Assembly: GCA_002297415.1 (NCBI GenBank)
Contig: DBKZ01000087.1
Coordinates: 8,489-14,140, forward strand
Length of the DNA stretch: 5,652 nucleotides
Direction of reading: 5' to 3'
Source: Ruminococcaceae bacterium UBA737
GTDB taxonomy: Bacteria; Bacillota; Clostridia; Oscillospirales; Acutalibacteraceae
This document shows, one piece after another, positions 1-4,905 of this stretch; within the stretch, counting starts at the first letter, position 1; every line of letters begins with the position of its first letter. The notes under the pieces are model-generated. The model did no database searches, was not told the DNA's origin, and worked only from the letters and a program-made list of their open reading frames with translations. The translations under genes were made by a program, and so were the position numbers.

Positions 1-335
1 ACAAGGCTCCCTTCTTTTCGCGTGTGCGAAATAGAGGTGATTCCCCTGTTAGGGGAAATGTCTGCGACAGCAGACAAAAGGGTTCCCGTCTTCCGGAGGA
101 AAAGCGTCGGCGCGCCTTGTGCGCGGCTGAGGGGTATTTTGCCTCCCTTGCCTAAAGGGAGGGCGGACCGCGGTCACGCGGTGAAGGGATTTTTTCTTTG
201 ATTTTACACAAATATTAAAAGAAATATTCTGTGTTTTCACTTTATAATCTTTAGCATATCCCCCTGTCAAGGCTATTTGCCTTGACATCCCCCTTTTAGG
301 CAAGGGGGACTCTTAGTTGTGTGCCTTACGGCACG
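1..335. repeat. Multi-hairpin intergenic repeat region, no gene
   Basis: No credible gene is seen here. The stretch is a chain of short perfect inverted repeats: 16-31 (6 bp stem, loop gtgt), 41-57 (7 bp, ttcccct/aggggaa), 60-75 (6 bp, gtctgc/gcagac), 107-130 (9 bp with one bulged G), 142-162 (8 bp), 167-182 (6 bp, accgcg/cgcggt), 265-287 (9 bp, tgtcaaggc/gccttgaca), 289-308 (7 bp) and 321-334 (5 bp). Eight or nine stems in 335 bp is far beyond chance. The density and style suggest a dispersed palindromic element of the kind scattered through many clostridial genomes; that part is recalled pattern, not proved here. The left edge may lie outside the window. None of the stems is followed by a clear T-tract on the minus strand, so a terminator for the gene at 382-1569 is not evident. 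Confidence 0.75.
141..309. mobile_element. MITE-like unit bounded by inverted hairpin ends
   Basis: The hairpin at 142-162 and the one at 289-308 are near reverse complements of each other. Both read C(C/T)CCCTTGCCTAAA followed by a G-rich arm, one from the left on the plus strand and the other from the right on the minus strand. They bracket about 170 bp with no coding capacity, containing two further perfect hairpins (167-182 and 265-287). A short non-coding unit with inverted, self-complementary ends fits a miniature inverted-repeat element or a palindromic repeat cassette. No target-site duplication was identified, so mobility is inferred only from the end structure. Confidence 0.45.
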
Positions 336-381
336 AAAATTAAATCTAAATCAAATTTCTGCCTTTATAGTGTAGCCTTAA

Positions 382-1569
382 TTAAGCCTCTTTAGAAAAT
401 TTAATTACCGAAACGGAAAGGACAGAAAGTGACGCGAGCATTAAAACAGCCAAAAGACCTGTATTATATCCTGTTTTAGGTGATTTAAGCTCTGTGTTTG
501 AGCCGGCAGTATTATTATTTGTTCCGCCGTTTACGGTGTTGCTCTTAACATTACAGAAAGCATAAACCGAGAAGTGATTAAGCTCTGCCGTTACCTTATT
601 ATTAGCTTTATCAACGGTTATTTTGATTTCTTCCGTTTTGCCGTCATCAGAAATGTAGAACATTTTAAGATTATCGGCTGAAAGTCCCTGAGGAATATCA
701 AAGGTTATTTTAACAGCTTTTGTAGGCTGTACATCGGTATAATCAAAACGCTTGTATGCATAGATATCAAAAACAGTGATTTTTCCGTCAACCGCGGTAT
801 CCTTTAGGGCAACCTTTGCACAGTCATAAGCATAATCTCCCTCTGAAGACGCCCAAACAGTTACCTCAGTGCCTGCCTCAAAGCAATCGTCGCCGTCAAC
901 GGTTATTCCGTCGGGAACTGAATAACTAACATCGGGATAGGTAATAAGTCCGCTGATTTCGGGCATAACCGCGTTAACGGTTTTAAAATCGTTTACCTTT
1001 AAATATCCGCCGTTATATTCGATATCGAATTCGGCATAATAGGGGTCTTCGTCCGCTTTAAGGTCGGAGCCGTCTTCGTTTACACCCTTAAGATATGCCT
1101 TATATCCCGAAGCGGTTTTAATATATCCGGCAAAGATATAACCGGCACCGCCGCCGACACCGCGGTCCCAAAGGACGATATAATAATTTCCATCCGCATT
1201 ATAATAGCCGATATCCTCTTTTTCATAATCACCTTTATAATTAAAGCATTTTTTGATTGTTTCTTCAAACTTATCGGCTTTTACTTTAATGTAGTGACCG
1301 TAATCGTCGCTGGGATAATATTCGTCCTTTTCATCATCATATTCATAAAACTCATAATCGGTTTCATTGTCGATATATTGGTCTGCAGTATAATAAGCAA
1401 GGTTTGAAATATCCCTTTCGGAGAAATCTCCGCCCCAGTAATAAATTGCGCTTAACTCATCATCAAATTTTCTGCATAAGTTTTCTTCGGTTTTATTAGC
1501 CGCAGCGGTGTAAAATGCCGCACCTGCAAGCACCAAGACCGCGATAATACATGATACTATCTTTTTCAT
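382..1569 (-). CDS. Secreted surface protein with SPKTG sortase signal
   Basis: This 395-residue protein is exported and probably wall-anchored. Residues 1-24 form a signal peptide (MKK, then a hydrophobic run to TAAA). The C-terminus is a sorting signal: SPKTG at 363-367, a hydrophobic span at about 371-390 and a short tail with Lys390 and Lys393. (S/P)PxTG motifs are known substrates of Clostridioides difficile sortase B, so a class B-like sortase is the inferred partner. Residues 59-93 are very rich in Tyr and Asp/Glu (10 Tyr in 35). Residues 215-340 look like beta-rich repeats ending in NHFSVYAF, a phrase common near the ends of clostridial surface proteins. A low-complexity Asn/Thr/Gly linker (345-360) precedes the anchor. 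No catalytic motif is recognised, so function is unknown. The ATG has an AAGGAG site (1577-1582, minus strand) 7 nt upstream. The XRE gene is divergent. Confidence 0.85.
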   Translation of the reverse strand: MKKIVSCIIAVLVLAGAAFYTAAANKTEENLCRKFDDELSAIYYWGGDFSERDISNLAYYTADQYIDNETDYEFYEYDDEKDEYYPSDDYGHYIKVKADKFEETIKKCFNYKGDYEKEDIGYYNADGNYYIVLWDRGVGGGAGYIFAGYIKTASGYKAYLKGVNEDGSDLKADEDPYYAEFDIEYNGGYLKVNDFKTVNAVMPEISGLITYPDVSYSVPDGITVDGDDCFEAGTEVTVWASSEGDYAYDCAKVALKDTAVDGKITVFDIYAYKRFDYTDVQPTKAVKITFDIPQGLSADNLKMFYISDDGKTEEIKITVDKANNKVTAELNHFSVYAFCNVKSNTVNGGTNNNTAGSNTELKSPKTGYNTGLLAVLMLASLSVLSVSVIKFSKEA

Positions 1570-1576
1570 TTTTTAA

Positions 1577-1582
1577 CTCCTT
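1577..1582 (-). promoter_or_regulatory. Ribosome binding site of the SPKTG protein gene
   Basis: On the minus strand this reads AAGGAG and ends 7 nt before the ATG at 1569. It fixes the start codon and fits the signal peptide that begins there. Confidence 0.8.
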
Positions 1583-1754
1583 AATTTTCAACAGTATTTG
1601 TTACATGGTTTAGGCAATACAAACAAAGCCAAAAGCATTTATGCAGATATTAAGATGCTTTACAAGCTTTTTCTCATATTACCTGCTGAACCAATAATAT
1701 AATAGCCTCTTTTTCACCCCTTTTTATTAAAATTTAAGATACTTTGCCGCAAAT

Positions 1755-1783
1755 ATTATACACCTATAGATTAAGTTTGTCAA
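1755..1783 (-). promoter_or_regulatory. Consensus sigma-A promoter for the SPKTG gene
   Basis: On the minus strand TTGACA (1778-1783) is followed after exactly 17 bp by TATAAT (1755-1760), matching the consensus at all twelve hexamer positions. It points toward the surface-protein gene. Transcription would begin near 1748 and give a leader of roughly 180 nt before the ATG at 1569. The -35 box lies under one palindrome of the neighbouring operator, and the spacer holds the other half-site, so the promoter should be repressible. Such a consensus promoter usually needs repression, which fits. Confidence 0.75.
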
Positions 1784-1794
1784 TCTATAGATTA
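1764..1794. promoter_or_regulatory. Probable operator for the XRE repressor
   Basis: The 10-bp word ctatagatta occurs at 1764-1773 and 1785-1794, a spacing of 21 bp or two helical turns. The right copy sits in a perfect 12-bp palindrome (aatctatagatt, 1782-1793). Tatagatt (1765-1772) and aatctata (1782-1789) also form an inverted repeat. The sites overlap the -35 and spacer of the minus-strand promoter and abut the probable -35 of the XRE gene. Binding by the adjacent XRE protein is inferred from position and symmetry. Confidence 0.6.
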
Positions 1795-1822
1795 TTAAAA
1801 TTAACCTGAAAATACATATAAT
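1795..1822 (+). promoter_or_regulatory. Probable promoter of the XRE gene
   Basis: A perfect -10 TATAAT lies at 1817-1822 with a weak -35 (TTAAAA, 1795-1800) 16 bp upstream. Initiation near 1829 would give a leader of about 24 nt. The -35 begins immediately to the right of the palindromic operator, so autoregulation is likely. Confidence 0.5.
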
Positions 1823-1852
1823 ATATTTATAGGCTCATAAAGAGGTGAAAAT

Positions 1853-2170
1853 ATGCCGAATACCGATTTGATTGAAATAGGAAACAGAATTTCAAAAAGA
1901 AGAAAGCATTTGGGGTTGACACAGGAAGCGCTTGCGGAAAAAATGAATGTTTCGGTACAGATGATTTCAAATTTAGAGAGAGGCAACAAAGCCATTAAAA
2001 TCGAAAATCTTATTAAAATCAGCGATATTCTAAATGTCAGCACCGATTACATTTTAAAGGGCGAAATTATTGACAAGGATATGAAATCCTTTGCCGAAAG
2101 CTTTTCAAGGCTGAGCGACAAGGACTATAAAATGATAGAGCTTTTAATAAATTACTGTCTTGACAAATAA
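1853..2170 (+). CDS. XRE-family helix-turn-helix transcriptional regulator
   Basis: This 105-residue cytoplasmic DNA-binding protein has a Cro/CI-type (HTH_3) domain over residues 8-68. Helix 2 begins at TQEALAEKM (23-31), the recognition helix is around VQMISNLERG (35-44), and the domain closes with the typical DILNVSTDYIL phrase (58-68). The short C-terminal tail (about 80-105, LSDKDYKMIELLINYCL) is a helix often seen after this domain in Firmicutes and may serve dimerisation. The protein is too short to hold a sensor or peptidase domain. The start ATG has an AGAGGTG site (1841-1847) 5 nt upstream. It is divergent from the SPKTG surface protein, with palindromic sites between the two, so it most likely represses that gene and itself. 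The signal it answers to is not visible. Confidence 0.9.
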   Translation: MPNTDLIEIGNRISKRRKHLGLTQEALAEKMNVSVQMISNLERGNKAIKIENLIKISDILNVSTDYILKGEIIDKDMKSFAESFSRLSDKDYKMIELLINYCLDK

Positions 2171-2190
2171 AACGGCTTTTGTCATTTCGG

Positions 2191-2371
2191 ATTATTTTAA
2201 ATTATTACAACGAAAAAAATCAAAGAGAACCTTGGGCGTATGAGTCCAATTCAATATCAGCTCAATATCGCAGCAGCCATCAGAAACGAAAAACCTGACT
2301 TTAGTGGCACATCAACTTTTACGAAAGAGCCTTATTTATTGTATCATCACTTTTTAAGTGTTCATTTTTAA
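2191..2371 (+). pseudogene. IS3-family transposase C-terminal remnant
   Basis: No intact gene exists here, but translation shows a decayed transposase end. Frame one gives NYYNEK (2200-2217). After a frame slip in a run of seven A (2213-2219) the next frame gives IKENLGRMSPIQYQLNIAAA (2219-2278) and runs on to a stop at 2369-2371. The joined phrase YYNEK(R)IKENLGRMSP-QY matches the highly conserved C-terminal end of the DDE integrase domain in IS3/IS150-type transposases (typically YYN-RIK--L-GMSP--YR). Only about 50 of the usual 280 or so OrfB residues remain. OrfA, the catalytic DDE residues and both inverted ends are missing or unrecognisable. The last 30 residues are less family-like. The fragment is non-functional and marks past insertion activity beside the tRNA scar. 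Confidence 0.7.
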
Positions 2372-2410
2372 TGAATACTTAATACTTAAAAATTAAGAAT
2401 GAATAATACA

Positions 2411-2452
2411 CTTAAAAGGGCCGCATGCCTAAATGCATGCGACCCTTTTAAG
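2411..2452. terminator. Palindromic hairpin, second copy of the tRNA-Arg terminator
   Basis: Cttaaaaggg (2411-2420) pairs with cccttttaag (2443-2452), and cgcatgc (2422-2428) pairs with gcatgcg (2435-2441). The result is a 17-bp stem with one internal mismatch and a 6-nt loop. The arms end in A and T runs on both sides, so it could terminate in either direction. It is a diverged copy of the hairpin at 2590-2631 that follows the tRNA gene. Confidence 0.6.
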
Positions 2453-2473
2453 TGGCGCGCCGGAGAAGATTCG
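2411..2473 (-). repeat. Partial duplicate of tRNA-Arg 3' end (att-like site)
   Basis: Positions 2411-2473 repeat 2590-2652 in the same orientation, with 5 mismatches over 63 bp and 39 bp identical (2435-2473 versus 2614-2652). The copy includes the last 21 nt of the tRNA-Arg gene, from the T-loop to CCA (2453-2473), plus its terminator hairpin. The identity stops abruptly inside the T-loop. Duplication of a tRNA 3' end is the usual footprint of site-specific integration by a tyrosine integrase, which restores the tRNA and leaves the old end downstream. No integrase gene is in the window. A broken tandem tRNA copy is the alternative. Confidence 0.6.
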
Positions 2474-2576
2474 CTCGGCGCACTGCCGTGCGGCCGACAC
2501 GCACGCGGACTTTCGGACCGTCCACAGGAAGGTCCGAATTTTGACAGATGTCAAAACCGTCCTGTTCGAATCTTCT
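2474..2576. repeat. GC-rich multi-hairpin insert between tRNA-end copies
   Basis: This segment between the two tRNA 3' ends holds three consecutive hairpins: 2475-2497 (9 bp with one bulged G), 2512-2538 (8 bp, ttcggacc/ggtccgaa) and 2539-2556 (7 bp, ttttgac/gtcaaaa). It is bounded by a 10-bp inverted repeat, agaagattcg at 2464-2473 and cgaatcttct at 2567-2576. It is far richer in G and C than its surroundings. No coding capacity is evident. The first hairpin has the same architecture as the one at 107-130, so a dispersed structured repeat is the best description. Confidence 0.5.
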
Positions 2577-2589
2577 TGTTAATCAGTAA

Positions 2590-2631
2590 CTCAAAAGGGT
2601 CACATACCTAAAAGCATGCGACCCTTTTAAG
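2590..2631 (-). terminator. tRNA-Arg intrinsic terminator
   Basis: Directly after the tRNA CCA (minus strand), aaaagggtc (2593-2601 on plus) pairs with gaccctttt (2620-2628), extended by a few inner and outer pairs. On the minus strand the stem ends in a C-C-C-T-T-T-T run, giving a terminator of modest strength. Confidence 0.6.
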
Positions 2632-2708
2632 TGGCGCGCCGGAGAAGATTCGAACTCCCGACCTTCTGGTCCGTAGCCAGACGCTCTATCCAGCTGAGCT
2701 ACCGGCGC
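2632..2708 (-). tRNA. tRNA-Arg (anticodon ACG)
   Basis: Read on the minus strand this folds as a complete 77-nt tRNA with encoded CCA. The acceptor stem is GCGCCGG (5' end at 2708) with CCGGCGC, discriminator G. The D-arm contains AGCTCAGCTGGATAGAGC. The anticodon stem TCTGG/CCAGA encloses loop CTACGGA, giving anticodon ACG, which reads CGN arginine codons after A34 deamination to inosine. The T-loop is TTCGAAT with a stem containing two G-T wobbles. The gene has its own promoter upstream (2749-2777) and a terminator hairpin downstream. Its 3' 21 nt are repeated at 2453-2473, so it appears to have served as an integration site. An apparent open frame across it is a tRNA shadow. Confidence 0.97.
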
Positions 2709-2748
2709 AAAGATTAAATTTTTTAAGCACAAATTATCGTGCCATAGT

Positions 2749-2777
2749 ATAATACCACACTTCTTCCTTAAAATCAA
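2749..2777 (-). promoter_or_regulatory. Promoter of tRNA-Arg
   Basis: On the minus strand TTGATT (2772-2777) is followed after 17 bp by TATTAT (2749-2754), with TGG immediately before the -10, an extended -10 element. Initiation near 2742 leaves a leader of about 33 nt before the tRNA 5' end at 2708. Confidence 0.65.
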
Positions 2778-2827
2778 GAGGAAATTTCAAAAAATTACAT
2801 TTTTAAACCCTTAAAACGCAAAAATTG

Positions 2828-2856
2828 TTTACAAGAAGTTGCCGTTGTGCTAAAAT
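2828..2856 (+). promoter_or_regulatory. Promoter of the dnaD-dnaI-type operon
   Basis: TTTACA (2828-2833) is followed after 17 bp by TAAAAT (2851-2856), each 5 of 6 to consensus, with an extended TGC (2848-2850) before the -10. Transcription would start near 2863. A possible GTG start at 2847 falls inside this promoter, which rules it out and favours the ATG at 2889. Confidence 0.65.
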
Positions 2857-2888
2857 CAATATGTAGAAAACTAAATTCGGTGATAAAA

Positions 2889-3800
2889 ATGGATTACATA
2901 ATAAATCCCTCTTGCTTTTCGGGCTCGTTTCCGATTCCGAGCGATGTTGCGGATAAATATTTAAAGCTTGCGACCGAAATTCAGCTAAAGGTCCTGCTTG
3001 CGGTCATGAGGAATTTCGCGGCTCCGCTTAAATCCTCTGAAATTTCGCAGTTTTTAAATCTGCCCGAAAGCGAAATTGAGGACGCCTTGATTTTTTGGGC
3101 TCAAAAGAATATTATAACGGTCAAGGACATTAAAGAAAGCGATGAAAGCGTAAAAAAAACCGTTATCGCTCAGACAAAGCCCACAAGAGAGGATGTGGCG
3201 CGCCGCGGCAACGAGGACCCGAAAATAATGATGCTTCTGCGCGAAGCACAGCTTAAATTCGGAAGAAATTTAAAAACGAACGAAACGCAGACCTTAGTTT
3301 GGCTTTATGACGATAAGGGAATGAATGTTTCGCTTATTTTAATGTTGCTCGAATATGCGGCGAGCTGTAAAAAGCTTAATATCGGATTTATCGAAAAAAC
3401 CGCGGCAAAATGGCTTGATTTAGGTATTGAAACGATTGCCGATGCCGAAAGGCAGATTTCAGAGGACGCCAAAAGGGAAATATCGGTTAATGCGGTATTC
3501 AAGCTTTTCGGAATGGAAAGAAGAAAGCCGAGCGAAAAGGAGCTTTACTTTGCCGACCTTTGGCTAAACGAATGGAAGCTTGATAATTCGCTTCTTACCG
3601 AGGCTTACAACAAATGTATTGATAAAAACGCAAAGATTTCATTTGCATATATCGGAAAAATTCTTGAAAGCTGGCACAAAAAGGGCTTTAAGACCGCCGA
3701 GGATATAAAAGAGACTTCCCCTGCAGGAAAAGCCGATAAAAAAGGCTTTGCGGCTTACGACTTAAACGCATTCGAAAAAATGCTCGACAGCGACGAATAA
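2889..3800 (+). CDS. DnaD-domain primosome/replication initiation protein
   Basis: This 303-residue cytoplasmic protein has the DnaD/DnaB architecture of Gram-positive primosomes, which remodel origin or fork DNA and help load the replicative helicase. Residues 13-80 form an N-terminal winged-helix region (PIPSDVADKYL, then SSEISQFLNLPESEIEDAL). After a charged linker (81-110) come two DnaB_2-type helical repeats. The first (about 113-195) has a degenerate F167-T171-W175 version of the YxxxIxxxW motif. The second (about 198-270) has it intact as Y254-I258-W262. The tail (288-303, YDLNAFEKMLDSDE) is acidic. The ATG at 2889 is chosen because GGTGA (2879-2883) lies 5 nt upstream and the promoter covers the earlier GTG. 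The AAA+ loader gene follows after 12 bp. The pairing fits a chromosomal replication operon, although phages also carry such pairs. Confidence 0.88.
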   Translation: MDYIINPSCFSGSFPIPSDVADKYLKLATEIQLKVLLAVMRNFAAPLKSSEISQFLNLPESEIEDALIFWAQKNIITVKDIKESDESVKKTVIAQTKPTREDVARRGNEDPKIMMLLREAQLKFGRNLKTNETQTLVWLYDDKGMNVSLILMLLEYAASCKKLNIGFIEKTAAKWLDLGIETIADAERQISEDAKREISVNAVFKLFGMERRKPSEKELYFADLWLNEWKLDNSLLTEAYNKCIDKNAKISFAYIGKILESWHKKGFKTAEDIKETSPAGKADKKGFAAYDLNAFEKMLDSDE

Positions 3801-3805
3801 AGGAG
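3801..3805 (+). promoter_or_regulatory. Ribosome binding site of the helicase loader gene
   Basis: AGGAG starts directly after the DnaD stop codon and ends 7 nt before the ATG at 3813. It shows that the loader is translated from the same message. Confidence 0.75.
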
Positions 3806-3812
3806 AAAAAAT

Positions 3813-4769
3813 ATGCTTAACAGACAGCTTTGCTTTGAAGAGGCTTTTTCAAAGCAAAAGAAAAAGCTTGATATGAAAAAGGCTTTATTTGAAAGGGCTA
3901 TCGAAGAGCTCAAAATCAAAAATCCCGAATACAAAAATACCGATATGCAAATTTCTGCCTTAGGCTCAAAGCTTGCAATGTGTGCAATAAGCGGGGATAA
4001 TGAAAGTCTTCTTAAGTTAAAATCCGAAATAGAGCGCCTAACGGCAAAAAAAGCGGAAATTTTAAAGCAAAGCGGCATTAAGCCTATAGAATACGATTGC
4101 GAAAAATGCCATGATACAGGCTATATAAACGGCAAAATTTGCTCCTGCATAAAATCCGAGGCAAAAAAGATAATGCTCCGAGAACTTTCAAGCGAGTTGC
4201 CCGTTAATGAAAGCGGATTTGAAAATTTCAAGCTTTCATATTATCCAGAGGAACAGGGAGGACAGAGCCCGAGAAAGCGAATGACGAACCTTTTGGAGCT
4301 TTGCAGGAATTATGTACAAAGCTTTGATGTTAAAACCGCGCAAAATCTTTTATTCATGGGCGATGCAGGACTCGGAAAAACCCACCTGTCGCTTGCAATC
4401 GTTTCGGAGCTTATTAAAAAAGGCTATGATGTTATTTACGGCTCTTCTTACAATCTTTTTTCCGCAATGGAAAACGACCATTTTTCGAACAAGAGCAACC
4501 AGAGCTATGAGGCGGCGGTTTCAAGCGATTTGCTTGTTATCGACGATTTAGGGAGCGAATTTTTATCTCCGTTTATCCTTACATGTATTTATAATGTAAT
4601 AAATACAAGACTTCTCGCAAAAAGACCGACGATTATAAGCACGAATTTAACCATGAAAGAAATCGAAACGAGATATACCGCCCGTATCTCCTCGCGCCTT
4701 ATCGGAAATTATACCGCCAAAAAATTTATCGGCGAGGATATTAGGCAGATTAAAAAAATGGAAGAATAA
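3813..4769 (+). CDS. DnaI/DnaC-type AAA+ replicative helicase loader
   Basis: This 318-residue ATPase should load the hexameric replicative helicase onto DNA during initiation or restart. The N-terminal 90 residues are helical and charged, as in the helicase-binding part of DnaI. Cys96-x2-Cys99-x10-Cys110-x-Cys112 forms a probable zinc site between the two halves, as known for DnaI. The AAA+ core has Walker A GDAGLGKT (183-190), Walker B LLVIDDLGSE (240-249), sensor 1 STN (276-278) and the basic RISSR box (291-295) with candidate arginine-finger residues. Length matches DnaI (about 310). An IstB-type transposition helper shares the core, but the zinc motif and the upstream DnaD partner favour a loader. 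The start has AGGAG 7 nt upstream, and a strong terminator follows 23 bp after the stop. Confidence 0.92.
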   Translation: MLNRQLCFEEAFSKQKKKLDMKKALFERAIEELKIKNPEYKNTDMQISALGSKLAMCAISGDNESLLKLKSEIERLTAKKAEILKQSGIKPIEYDCEKCHDTGYINGKICSCIKSEAKKIMLRELSSELPVNESGFENFKLSYYPEEQGGQSPRKRMTNLLELCRNYVQSFDVKTAQNLLFMGDAGLGKTHLSLAIVSELIKKGYDVIYGSSYNLFSAMENDHFSNKSNQSYEAAVSSDLLVIDDLGSEFLSPFILTCIYNVINTRLLAKRPTIISTNLTMKEIETRYTARISSRLIGNYTAKKFIGEDIRQIKKMEE

Positions 4770-4792
4770 ATTCATTTAATATAGTTATACGG

Positions 4793-4827
4793 CACGGACT
4801 GTTTTAAAAAACAGTCCGTGTTTTTTT
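4793..4827 (+). terminator. Strong intrinsic terminator of the replication operon
   Basis: Cacggactgtt (from 4793) pairs perfectly with aacagtccgtg (ending at 4820), and the stem can extend two further A-T pairs toward a small A/T loop. Seven T residues (4821-4827) follow directly. This separates the replication operon from the genes that follow. Confidence 0.92.
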
Positions 4828-4852
4828 GTCGGTGAAAGTCGCAGATAAGAAA

Positions 4853-4881
4853 TTAAGACTTAAAAAAGGTTGCAGTAAAAT
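4853..4881 (+). promoter_or_regulatory. Possible promoter of the small-ORF/lysin unit
   Basis: TTAAGA (4853-4858, 4 of 6) is followed after 17 bp by TAAAAT (4876-4881, 5 of 6). Position between the terminator and the ATG at 4906 supports it, but the -35 is weak. Confidence 0.4.
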
Positions 4882-4905
4882 AAATTAAGAAAGAAGAAAA
4901 AAGTC

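Noticed and set aside
49..303. An 84-residue minus-strand open frame
   Set aside because: It runs through the hairpin repeat region, has an Arg/Pro/Cys-rich composition and no good ribosome site. It is a translation of the palindromes, not a gene.
1..335. CRISPR array
   Set aside because: The repeats are hairpins of different sequence and there are no regularly spaced identical units.
1080..1268. A 62-residue minus-strand open frame inside the surface-protein gene
   Set aside because: Shadow frame of the well-supported 395-residue gene on the same strand.
1801..2043. An 80-residue minus-strand hydrophobic open frame
   Set aside because: Antisense to the XRE gene; the hydrophobic look comes from reading AT-rich codons backwards.
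2399..2611. A 70-residue plus-strand open frame
   Set aside because: It crosses the duplicated tRNA end, the terminator palindromes and the hairpin cassette, with no family resemblance or ribosome site.
2583..2777. A 64-residue minus-strand open frame containing VAQLDRASGYGPEG
   Set aside because: This is the familiar false protein obtained by translating a tRNA gene; it covers tRNA-Arg at 2632-2708.
3305..3502. Minus-strand open frame within the DnaD gene
   Set aside because: Antisense shadow of a strongly supported gene, with no start signals.
3755..4078. A 107-residue Ser/Phe-rich minus-strand open frame
   Set aside because: Antisense to the end of the DnaD gene and the start of the helicase loader gene; composition is that of a reverse-strand artefact.
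4312..4551. A 79-residue plus-strand open frame in the helicase loader gene
   Set aside because: It lies in another frame over the Walker A and B coding region and has no ribosome site.
3813..4769. IstB, the ATPase of IS21-type elements, as the identity of the AAA+ gene
   Set aside because: There is no IstA transposase beside it, and the Cys4 zinc motif and DnaD neighbour fit a DnaI-type loader better.
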